Positions 52,380-60,025 of a stretch of DNA of 64,000 bases are shown here, piece after piece; position 1 is the first letter of the stretch; every line of letters begins with the position of its first letter. Below the pieces are notes generated by a model that saw only the letters and a list, made by a program, of their open reading frames with translations, was not told the origin of the DNA and did not search any database. The position numbers and the translations under genes are program-made. Source of the stretch: Streptomyces sp. NBC_00094 (GTDB lineage: Bacteria > Actinomycetota > Actinomycetes > Streptomycetales > Streptomycetaceae); NCBI RefSeq assembly GCF_026343125.1, contig NZ_JAPEMB010000001.1, forward strand, positions 5,461,501-5,525,500. Reading direction: 5' to 3'.

Positions 52380-54029
52380 GGAGTGGAGGCTGCGCAGGAA
52401 CCGGGCGGCCACGGGCCCGGCGTCCTTGCCGCCCGACCCGCCGTCCTCGATGATCACGGCCCAGGCGAGGGCCATGTCCTCCTGGTAGCCGATCATCCAG
52501 GCGTGCGTCTGCGGCGGGTTCGCCGCACCGAACTCGGCCGTGCCCGTCTTGGCGTGCGGGCTGCCGGGGATGTCCTTGAGGGCCCAGCCGGCTCCGTACG
52601 TGACGGTGGCGCGGGACATGTCCCGCAGCGCCTCGACGACGGCGCCGGGCAGCTTCGGCGCGGTGGCCTCCTTCTTCACGTGGCCGGGCACGAGGACGGG
52701 CTGCCTGAACTCGCCCTCCTTGATCGTCGCGGCCACGGCGGCCATCACCAGGGGAGAGGCGAGCACCTTGCCCTGGCCGATGGTGGAGGCGGCCAGCTCG
52801 TTGTCCGACTCGGGCACGGGCACCGAGCCGTCGTACGAGACCGCGCCGATGTCCCACTCCTCGCCGATGCCGTAGTAGCGGGCCGCGTCCTTGATGGCGG
52901 AGCCGGCGACCCTGGCGCGTTCGCCGACGAAGAAGGTGTTGCAGGACTTCGCGAAGGAGTCGCGGAACGTCGAGCCGGCCGGCAGGGCGAACTGCTTCTG
53001 GTTCTCGAACCGCTGGCCGTTGACCTGCCGGAACTTCGGGCAGGCGGCCTCGTCGTCCGGCTTCATGCCGTTCAGCAGCAGGGCGGTCGCGGTCACGGCC
53101 TTGAAGGTGGAGCCCGGGGGATAGCGCCCCTCCAGGGCCCGGTTCATGCCGCCGGGGCGGTTCGCGGCGGCGAGGATGTAACCGGTCGACGGGTCGATGG
53201 CGACGAGGGAGGCGTTCTTGTCCGTGCCCTGGAGGGCCTCGGCGGCCGCCTCCTGGACCCTCGGATCGATCGTCGTCCGTACGTCCTCGCCGGGCTTCGT
53301 CCCGGACTTCGTGAGCGCCTTGACCGCCTCGCCGGAGGTGCGGTCGACCACCACGACGGAGCGGGGGTGCGTCGCGTCGCCGGCGAGCACCTTCTCGTAG
53401 CGCGCCTGGAGGCCCGAGACGCCCTTGCCGTTCTCGTCGACGGTCCCGACGAGCGAGGGGGCGGTCAGCTCGCGGCCGTACGTGTCGAGGACGGTGCCGC
53501 GGGTGCCGTTGGTCTTCAGTGCGAGCGTCTGACCGGCCTCCATCAGCGGATGGATGATCGGAGTGGAGAATTCCACCCGCCATTCGCCGTTCTTGAGCGC
53601 TTTCGCCGTGGACTTGTATGTGATCTTTCCTGCCGAGGCGATATCCATCTCGACGGTGAAGGGGATCTGAACTTTTCCCCCGTCGATCTTCCGGGCCTCG
53701 GAGGGCACCGCCGTGATGATCGTCTTCGTCGGCTTGAGGTTCGTCATGACCGACTGGACGAGCGATTCGGCGTTCTTCGGCGAATCGGTCAGGTTACCGG
53801 CCTCGACGGGCTTGTTCTGCGCCCAGGCGTCGAGGAACTCCTGTATCCGCGCGGTGGCTTCCCTTACGTCCTTGTCGGGCCCTTCCGGCGCCACCAGCGA
53901 CGTGTATCCCCAGTACCCCAAGCCGCCCAGTACGGAGAGGGTGACGACCGTGCCGACGATCGGCTTCACCCGGCTGCGCCGCCGCCGATGGCCGTGGTTG
54001 CTTTGGTTGCTGTAGCGAGACATGGTCAT
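52377..54029 (-). CDS. Penicillin-binding protein with NTF2-like N-terminal domain
   Basis: 550-residue class B transpeptidase. Short basic cytoplasmic N-terminus, membrane helix about 22-42, NTF2-like (MecA_N type) domain about 50-165 (FLDAWAQNKPVEAGNLTD), PBP dimerisation region, then the transpeptidase domain with GSTFK, SCN (KSCNTF) and KTG (AKTGTAE). The MecA_N combination is typical of streptomycete PBP2-type enzymes. A second in-frame ATG lies two codons in. Monocistronic, convergent with the CBS-HEPN gene. Confidence 0.94.
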   Translation of the reverse strand: MTMSRYSNQSNHGHRRRRSRVKPIVGTVVTLSVLGGLGYWGYTSLVAPEGPDKDVREATARIQEFLDAWAQNKPVEAGNLTDSPKNAESLVQSVMTNLKPTKTIITAVPSEARKIDGGKVQIPFTVEMDIASAGKITYKSTAKALKNGEWRVEFSTPIIHPLMEAGQTLALKTNGTRGTVLDTYGRELTAPSLVGTVDENGKGVSGLQARYEKVLAGDATHPRSVVVVDRTSGEAVKALTKSGTKPGEDVRTTIDPRVQEAAAEALQGTDKNASLVAIDPSTGYILAAANRPGGMNRALEGRYPPGSTFKAVTATALLLNGMKPDDEAACPKFRQVNGQRFENQKQFALPAGSTFRDSFAKSCNTFFVGERARVAGSAIKDAARYYGIGEEWDIGAVSYDGSVPVPESDNELAASTIGQGKVLASPLVMAAVAATIKEGEFRQPVLVPGHVKKEATAPKLPGAVVEALRDMSRATVTYGAGWALKDIPGSPHAKTGTAEFGAANPPQTHAWMIGYQEDMALAWAVIIEDGGSGGKDAGPVAARFLRSLHS

Positions 54030-54599
54030 GAGCTTAGAACGTCCCTGTCGCTTAACGTCCTTTGTTTACAGGCGCGTTGACCAGGGCCCTGTGCTGCTTG
54101 TCGTACCATTCGCCGGTACGTTCACCGGTCTGGACCTATGGCGGCGTGAAGCTTCCGAGGTCAGGCGGCCGGCGTGCCCTGTCGATGACCGGAGCCATCC
54201 GGGATTCCGGTTTCCTTCGCCTTCTCTCCGCGTACTCTCCGGCGGCCATACGGGAGATTTCTGCGCGATCCGCCGAATTCCCGGTCCCGCGCAATCAGCG
54301 GGTTCTGGCGGGAATCGTTATCTCTTCGCACCGCCGAGGTCCGGTCCGCTCCCCGGAACCGTACGACCCGCCCCGACCCGCCCGCCCACTCCCGTCGCCC
54401 CACCCCACCGCACCCCCCACCCCGCCTACCCCACCCCCTCTGACCGGATCCGAACGGAGGTCTGTGCGAACTCTCTCGGCCAAGGGGCGTGATTAAGCCA
54501 TCCCGGAGGGCTCTCGACAGGGGCACCCGCACGCTCCCGATGTCTCGATTGATGGCGAGTTACCGCGAAAAGCCCGCCACCGCTTTCGGTGGCGCTTCA

Positions 54600-54638
54600 C
54601 CATTCCGCCGCCCATTGGCCCGATATTTGGCGGAATGG
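54600..54638. promoter_or_regulatory. Inverted repeat upstream of SARP gene (1)
   Basis: CCATTCCGCC / GGCGGAATGG, perfect 10-bp arms with a 19-base AT-rich spacer containing GATATTT. Possible operator or promoter-proximal structure. Confidence 0.5.
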
Positions 54639-54641
54639 AAC

Positions 54642-54669
54642 CACGGCCGAGTGTGAACTTTCGGCCGTG
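54642..54669. promoter_or_regulatory. Inverted repeat upstream of SARP gene (2)
   Basis: CACGGCCGA / TCGGCCGTG, perfect 9-bp arms with a 10-base spacer, directly adjoining the repeat at 54600-54638. About 240 bases before the SARP start. Confidence 0.5.
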
Positions 54670-54906
54670 CGCCGGGCGAACTAGCGTGCTTCTCACCCGC
54701 GGTCGCATCCTGCTTCGGGAATACGCGCCGTCCACGGGTACACGGGTTCACGGGGGAGGATCTGCGTCATGCAGTCGTGCGTCACAAGGAGTGTCCGAGG
54801 TCATCGGCCGTCCCGGAGGCGTCCGGGAACGCGCACGGACTCCGCCGCCTGAACCACCGGTCACCGTTCTCTCCGTCGTCGACGCCCGGTCCTGGAGTGA
54901 TGGCGC

Positions 54907-56970
54907 ATGTCCGAACCGAAGCACCGCCTTGCCCTGCACCTGCTCGGCCCCCTCCGCGTCTGGCGGGGCGACCGGGAACTCGCCGTGGGACCGCCCAAAC
55001 AACGGGCCGTCCTCGCTCTCCTCGCCGGCCGGCGAGGAGCCGTGGTCAGCCGCGCCCAGATCGTGGACGCGCTCTGGGGCACCGACGCCCCGGCCTCGGC
55101 CGCCAACGCCGTGCACACCTACGTCGCCGCACTGCGCCGGACCCTCGAACCGGACCGCGGCAGCCGCGAGTCCGGCGTCTTCATCGTCTCCCGCACCGGC
55201 GGCTACGAGCTGCGCGTGCCTGCCGACGCCGTGGACTCCGCCGTCTTCGTCCGCCGCTACGAGGAGGCGCGCCACCTGGTGTCGACCGGCGAGACCGCGG
55301 CCGCCTTCGAGCGCTTCGAGTCGGCGCTCGGTCTGTGGCGCGACGAGGCGCTCAGCGGCATCCCCGGCCCGTACGCGGCCCTCGAACGCACCCGGCTGCG
55401 CGAGATGCGGTTCGCGGCGACCGAGGGCTGGATCGCCGGGCTGATCGCCGCCGACCGCCTCGACGCGGCCGTCGTCGCCTCCTCCGAGGCCATCGCCCAG
55501 GAGCCGTTGCGCGAACGGCTGCGCCACCTCCACATGCTGGCCCTGTCCCGGTGCGGCCGACAGGCCCACGCCATCCAGGCGTACGACGAGACACGGACCC
55601 TGCTCCGGGAGGAACTCGGCATCGACCCCGGGCGGGAACTGCGGGAACTGTACGAGCGGATACTGGTGGGCGAGGTCCCCGCCGAACGCCGGCGCCGGAC
55701 GACGACACCCCCCGCGAACCCCTCGCCCCGGCTGTCCCGGCCCGCGCCCCTCCGGCCCGCGCCCCTCCGTACCGCCCCGCACCGGATCACCCGGCTCCGC
55801 GCGGCCTCTCCGGAGATCTCGACGTCCCGACGTAACGCCCGCTCCGCAAGCGGCGGTTCACCGCTGAATCAGCTCCCCGCCACACCCCGAGTCTTCATCG
55901 GCCGGGAAGCGGAACTCCAGCAGGCCAGACAGAAGCTCGACCAGGACATCTCCCTGTACGGGAGTACGGCCCCGATCCTCACCGTCGACGGACCCGCCGG
56001 CGTCGGCAAGACCGCGTTCGCGCTGGAACTCTCCCACGAATACGCGGACATGTTCCCCGACGGCCAGCTGTACGTCGATCTCCGGGGTACGGGCGAGACC
56101 GGCCCCCGCTCCGCCTGCGACGCACTCGCCCGCCTCCTCCAGGGAGTCGGCGTCGCACACGACCGGCTGCCCCACGACCTCGAAGGACGCGCCACCCTCT
56201 ACCGCACCCTGATGCGCGGCCGACGCATGCTCCTCCTCCTCGACGACGCGGCCGACGCCGACCAGCTGCGCCCGCTCGTCCCGCCCGGCCCCTCGGTCGT
56301 GATCGTCACCAGCCGCCGCCTCCAGCGCGGACTCGTCGCCCGCGAGGGCGCCCAACGCGTCGGACTGCGCCCGCTGAACCGGGGGGCCGCCGCCGACCTC
56401 TTCGTCGCTCTCCTCGGTCCCGAGCGCTGCGCCGGACAACGGGCCACGGTGGAGCGGCTCGCCGAGTACTGCGGGCGGCTCCCGCTGAGCGTCCGGATCG
56501 CCGCAGGGACCATGGCCGCCGACCCGTACCTGTGCCCGCGGGACCTGGCGGACCGGTACGAGGACCCGCGCACCCGGCTCGACCACCTCAGCGTCGAGGG
56601 CGACGGCGAGGCCAGCGTGCGCCACGCGCTGGAGGCGAGCTACCTCTCCCTCACCTCCGAGGCGGCCCGACTCTTCCGGGCCCTCGGCAGGACCGGGGCC
56701 GGGACGGTCGGGCCCGTGGACGCGGCCGCCCACACGGGCGGCGACGCGGCGGCCGCCCGGCGAAGGCTCGACGCCCTGGCCGACGTGGGGCTGCTCGAAC
56801 GCAGCGGTTCCGACGCGTACCGCTTCGACGAACTCGTCGGCATCTACGCGTCCGAACGCGCGGCCGCCACCGACCGGACCACCGCCCGCTCGACGCTTCT
56901 GCTGACCCCGATCCACGGCGAGGGCGTCCAGGACTACTACTGCCGCCCGGAAGTCCTGGCCAGACACTAG
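54907..56970 (+). CDS. SARP-family transcriptional activator with NB-ARC domain
   Basis: 687 residues, AfsR-like. OmpR-type winged helix about 5-100 (LLGPLRVWRGDRELAVGPPKQRAVLALL), bacterial transcriptional activation domain about 105-250 (FVRRYEEARHLV, LHMLALSRCGRQAHAIQAYDETRTLLREELGIDPGRELRELY), a basic Pro/Arg linker, then an NB-ARC ATPase with Walker A GPAGVGKT at 362-369 and Walker B MLLLLDDAAD. No TPR tail, so shorter than AfsR (about 990). It almost certainly activates the operon at 57190, whose promoter has a SARP-type direct repeat. The stop is part of the dispersed element at 56967. Confidence 0.94.
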   Translation: MSEPKHRLALHLLGPLRVWRGDRELAVGPPKQRAVLALLAGRRGAVVSRAQIVDALWGTDAPASAANAVHTYVAALRRTLEPDRGSRESGVFIVSRTGGYELRVPADAVDSAVFVRRYEEARHLVSTGETAAAFERFESALGLWRDEALSGIPGPYAALERTRLREMRFAATEGWIAGLIAADRLDAAVVASSEAIAQEPLRERLRHLHMLALSRCGRQAHAIQAYDETRTLLREELGIDPGRELRELYERILVGEVPAERRRRTTTPPANPSPRLSRPAPLRPAPLRTAPHRITRLRAASPEISTSRRNARSASGGSPLNQLPATPRVFIGREAELQQARQKLDQDISLYGSTAPILTVDGPAGVGKTAFALELSHEYADMFPDGQLYVDLRGTGETGPRSACDALARLLQGVGVAHDRLPHDLEGRATLYRTLMRGRRMLLLLDDAADADQLRPLVPPGPSVVIVTSRRLQRGLVAREGAQRVGLRPLNRGAAADLFVALLGPERCAGQRATVERLAEYCGRLPLSVRIAAGTMAADPYLCPRDLADRYEDPRTRLDHLSVEGDGEASVRHALEASYLSLTSEAARLFRALGRTGAGTVGPVDAAAHTGGDAAAARRRLDALADVGLLERSGSDAYRFDELVGIYASERAAATDRTTARSTLLLTPIHGEGVQDYYCRPEVLARH

Positions 56971-56994
56971 GGGGTGTCTTGCCGATCAGGCCGG
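56967..56994 (+). repeat. 28-bp dispersed element, copy A, at SARP stop
   Basis: CTAGGGGGTGTCTTGC followed by CGATCAGGCCGG; the CTAG contains the SARP stop codon. 27 of 28 bases match copy B at 42041-42068 on the other strand. Confidence 0.85.
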
Positions 56995-57091
56995 GGGGGA
57001 GCCCTTTCGATCGGTCCGGGCACCCCCAGGTGCTGGAAGAACCCCACCTCCGGGGCCCCGGAGCCTGAAGAACCCGGGCGCCGAAGTACGT

Positions 57092-57120
57092 GGACCAGAC
57101 ACTTTTCAGTTCTTCTTCAG
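57092..57120 (+). promoter_or_regulatory. SARP binding site: three phased heptamers
   Basis: GGACCAG, TTTTCAG and TCTTCAG at 57092, 57103 and 57114: heptamers sharing CAG, each separated by 4 bases (11-bp period), the known layout of SARP sites. CACAAT at 57132-57137 is a candidate -10 box, 11 bases from the last heptamer. Confidence 0.7.
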
Positions 57121-57189
57121 TGCCCCCTGCGCACAATCGCCTGCGTCACCACGCCTGTCGCTGTGGAGCAACGGAGGGGCACGACCACG

Positions 57190-58542
57190 ATGACCACGAG
57201 CACCAGCCCGGAAAGCGCCTTCGGCAACCTGACCGAGGAGAGCGTCCGGTACAGCCGTTCCTCGCAGTTCCGCTCGACCAGCGAACTGTTCATCAGGGAC
57301 AACCCGTACCACCGCCCCATGAACCCCGAGCGCATCGCCGGGATCGACTGGAGCACACCCCTCGTCGAGGAGACCTTCGCCTCCGACCGGAGCCTGCTCG
57401 CGAACCGTCTCCTGATGAACGTCTACGAGAGCGACGCGCTGTTCCTGCCCGCCGCGGGACTGCGCAAGTTCGAGGACGACTTCAACGCCTTCTACCACTC
57501 CGACAGCCGGCTCGCCGGCGAGCGGATCCGCCCCCAAGCGGAACGATTCGCCTTCGGTTTCCTGGAGGACTCCGTCGGCGTCTCCGGACAGTGGGACGAG
57601 GACACCCTCCGCGCCCACCTGCGCCGCTCCGTCGACCTGGCCAACAGCCCCGGCTCCCGCCCCGTCTTCGACGCGATCCGCTCCGCGAAGTCGCCCAGGA
57701 CCGCCGCGGGCACCCAGATCGTGCAGATGGCACTCGACGGCCTGACCGAGGCCACCGCCATGTCGCAGAACCTGGGCGGCGCCTTCGGGCCGGAGCAGAG
57801 CGAGCTCTTCAAGATCTTCGTCGACGAGTTCGGCTACGGGGTCTTCCCGGCCAAGCACAGCACGCTCTTCATGGAGCTCTGTTCCAGCGTCGACATGGCG
57901 ACGACCTCGCACCACTACTGGTTCTTCTACCTGCCCAGCTCGATCGCGATCAACAACTACTTCTACTGGGCGACCCGCAACCGCACCGGCTTCTTCCGCT
58001 ACATCGGCGCCATGGCCTTCCTCGAGGCCACGTTCGCCTCCTGGTTCGGCGACCTCACCAAGGTCTTCCGCGACGTGTACGGCAAGGACGTCGACACCCG
58101 GTACTGCGACGAGCACGCCCACATCGACCAGCACCACGGCCGGATGGCCATCGACGATCTGCTCATCCCGCTCGCCCGCAAGCACGGCCCCGTCGCCGTC
58201 AAGGGCCTGCTCCAGGGCGTCGAGGAGATCCAGCTGCTCGACCGCCTCGCGGGCGCCGACCTGCTCTCCCAGCTCACCTGGGACCCGGCGCTCTCCGACG
58301 CCCCCGCCGAAGGACCCGCCGGCGAGGTCGTGGAGCTCGACAGCGACAGCCCCTTCGACACCCAGGTCGCCCCGGTCGCCACCCGCCTCCACGTCCTCGG
58401 CGGCGAGGCCCTGCTGTACACCTCCGCCACCGGCGACCCGCTGCGCGTGCCCCAGGGCACGTCCGTCCTCGTCCCGGCCGGCCGGCTCTACGGCGTACGG
58501 GCCGAGTCCCGCACCCAGCTCGCCACCGGACCGGAAGCGTGA
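57190..58542 (+). CDS. SznF-like heme-oxygenase-like diiron N-oxygenase with degenerate cupin
   Basis: 450 residues. N-terminal dimerisation region (1-130), central heme-oxygenase-like diiron domain (about 140-355), C-terminal cupin-like domain (about 375-450). Iron ligands E213, H223, E279, H309, D313 and H316 reproduce the SznF set (E215, H225, E281, H311, D315, H318 as I remember it) with identical spacing and a constant offset of two. SznF hydroxylates N-methyl-L-arginine twice, and its cupin then makes the N-nitrosourea. Here the cupin lacks the three-histidine site (no HxH; VPAGRLYG where a His is expected), so the second reaction is probably lost. GGAGGGG lies 10 bases before ATG 57190. 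Confidence 0.9.
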   Translation: MTTSTSPESAFGNLTEESVRYSRSSQFRSTSELFIRDNPYHRPMNPERIAGIDWSTPLVEETFASDRSLLANRLLMNVYESDALFLPAAGLRKFEDDFNAFYHSDSRLAGERIRPQAERFAFGFLEDSVGVSGQWDEDTLRAHLRRSVDLANSPGSRPVFDAIRSAKSPRTAAGTQIVQMALDGLTEATAMSQNLGGAFGPEQSELFKIFVDEFGYGVFPAKHSTLFMELCSSVDMATTSHHYWFFYLPSSIAINNYFYWATRNRTGFFRYIGAMAFLEATFASWFGDLTKVFRDVYGKDVDTRYCDEHAHIDQHHGRMAIDDLLIPLARKHGPVAVKGLLQGVEEIQLLDRLAGADLLSQLTWDPALSDAPAEGPAGEVVELDSDSPFDTQVAPVATRLHVLGGEALLYTSATGDPLRVPQGTSVLVPAGRLYGVRAESRTQLATGPEA

Positions 58543-58916
58543 GCGCCCGCACGAAGGGGGCGGCCGCCGCCCCCGCGCAGCCCCGCACCCGGGCGGAGTT
58601 CGACCGCACCGAGCACAACGCGCTCGTCGCCGGCGACGAGATCTACTTCGTCATGGAACGCGACAACGCCCTCCACGTCCTGAGCAGCCGGTGCCCCCAC
58701 CGGGGGGGCCCGCTCCACCTCGGCGACGTCGAGGACGGAAGGCTCGTCTGCCCCTGGCACGGCGGCTCGTTCCCCGTCGCCCGGCTCTGCGACCGCTCCC
58801 ACCCCTCCGTACGCGTCGGGAACACCGTCACCGTGTACCTCCCGGCCGGAGACGTACCCCCCGTCCCCGTCCACACCATGGTCCGAGCGTCCGAAGCGGG
58901 AGCGAACGCGGCATGA
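58539..58916 (+). CDS. Rieske [2Fe-2S] ferredoxin
   Basis: 125 residues. Rieske cluster motifs C52-x-H54 (CPHRGG) and C71-x2-H74 (CPWHGG), 16 residues apart, in a single small domain without signal or catalytic mononuclear-iron domain. So it is an electron carrier. GTG 58539 overlaps the preceding stop (GTGA) and its own stop overlaps the methyltransferase start. The natural reading is electron supply to the diiron enzyme encoded upstream (inference); a ferredoxin reductase is not encoded nearby. Confidence 0.93.
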   Translation: MSARTKGAAAAPAQPRTRAEFDRTEHNALVAGDEIYFVMERDNALHVLSSRCPHRGGPLHLGDVEDGRLVCPWHGGSFPVARLCDRSHPSVRVGNTVTVYLPAGDVPPVPVHTMVRASEAGANAA

Positions 58917-60025
58917 AACTCACCACCACACAGGACGCCCCGATCGATCTCCTCGCCCCCCGCAGCCCGGCGCGCGCCGCCGACCCCTGCCGGACGCTGC
59001 TCGCGCTCGGCGAGGAGGCCATGGCGCAGCGGCAGTACGAGCGTGCCTACGACCTGTTCAGCTCCGCGGCCGGCTGCGACGCGAGCGATGCCGGCGGGGA
59101 GCGCTACCGCCGCGAGATCAACCGCGCGGTCCGTGCCCTCGTCCCCCGCTGGCACTTCGGCATGATGAACGACGTCGAGCGCAACCAGGCCTACGCCAAG
59201 GCGATCCAACAGGTGGTCGGTGAGGGGCAGCTGGTGCTCGACATCGGCACCGGCGGCGGCCTCCTCGCGCTGCTCGCGGCCCGCTCGGGCGCCGAACGGG
59301 TCGTCACCGTCGAGGCCGTCGACGTCGTCGCCGCGACCGCCCGCGAGATCGTCGGCAAGAACGGGTACGCGGACGTCGTCAACGTCGTCTCCGGCTTCTC
59401 CACCGACCTGCGCGTCGGCGTGGACCTGCCGCGCCGGGCCGACGTCCTGGTCACCGAGATCTTCGACTGCGCGCTGCTCGGCGAGTTCGCCGTACCCGCC
59501 CTGAAGCACGCCCGGCGGGAACTCCTCACGCCCGACGCGGTCGTCCTGCCCCGCTCGGGCCGCCTCTTCGCGCAGTTCGTGGAGAGCCCCGAGCTGCACT
59601 CGCTCAACCACGTCGGCGAGGTCGAGGGCTTCGACTTCAGCCCCTTCGCCTCACTCACCTCGCTCGAGTACTTCTCCACCACCCTCACCAACTACCGCCA
59701 CCGCCCGCTCACCGACCCGGTGGAGGTCTTCCGCTTCGACTTCGCCGAGGACATCGAACCGGCCGCGCAGCAGTTCGAGATCACCCCGGTGGAGAGCGGC
59801 GCCGCGCACGCCGTCGTGATGTGGTTCGAGCTCGACCTCGCCGAGGGCATCACCCTCTCCAACAGTCCTTCGGACAGCGGCTCCCACTGGAAACAAGCCA
59901 TTCAGACCCTTCCGGAGCCCTGGCGGCTCAAGAAGGACTCCCCTCACCGGTTCCGTGCCGCGCATGATGGCCAGCGCGTGCTGGTCGGGCCCGCGAGCAA
60001 GGTCCCACACACCCAGGTGAGGTAA
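58913..60025 (+). CDS. PRMT-type arginine N-methyltransferase, SznE-like
   Basis: 370 residues. N-terminal helical segment (1-75), WHFGMMNDVERNQAYAKAI (80-98, PRMT signature helix), SAM motif I VLDIGTGGG (108-116) with acidic E134, double-E loop E182-IFDCALLG-E191, and the SHWKQ (324-328) equivalent of the PRMT THW loop. All PRMT catalytic features are present, closest in wording to PRMT7. In streptozotocin biosynthesis the related SznE methylates free L-arginine to the SznF substrate. ATG 58913 overlaps the Rieske stop (ATGA); the stop overlaps the next ATG (TAATG). Confidence 0.9.
   Translation: MKLTTTQDAPIDLLAPRSPARAADPCRTLLALGEEAMAQRQYERAYDLFSSAAGCDASDAGGERYRREINRAVRALVPRWHFGMMNDVERNQAYAKAIQQVVGEGQLVLDIGTGGGLLALLAARSGAERVVTVEAVDVVAATAREIVGKNGYADVVNVVSGFSTDLRVGVDLPRRADVLVTEIFDCALLGEFAVPALKHARRELLTPDAVVLPRSGRLFAQFVESPELHSLNHVGEVEGFDFSPFASLTSLEYFSTTLTNYRHRPLTDPVEVFRFDFAEDIEPAAQQFEITPVESGAAHAVVMWFELDLAEGITLSNSPSDSGSHWKQAIQTLPEPWRLKKDSPHRFRAAHDGQRVLVGPASKVPHTQVR

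Larger units (their letters stand above)
54030..54906. other. 877-bp stretch without a convincing gene, upstream of SARP gene
   Basis: The open frames here have poor codon bias and no recognisable domain. The left half carries the divergent PBP promoter and a long C-rich tract (about 54370-54440). The right half is AT-richer than its surroundings and carries the two inverted repeats listed at 54600 and 54642, so it is probably the SARP control region with a long leader. Confidence 0.5.

Noticed and set aside
52377..54029. PBP as part of a defence or resistance island with the DUF262 unit
   Set aside because: It is on the opposite strand with its own promoter region and is of the common core Streptomyces type.
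54062..54496. Possible small gene between PBP and SARP genes
   Set aside because: No domain, Pro-rich end from a C-rich tract, no ribosome-binding site; treated as non-coding.
57190..58542. Reading as an ordinary heme oxygenase or TenA-like protein
   Set aside because: The six-residue diiron ligand pattern and the C-terminal cupin-like domain fit the SznF type, not heme oxygenase.
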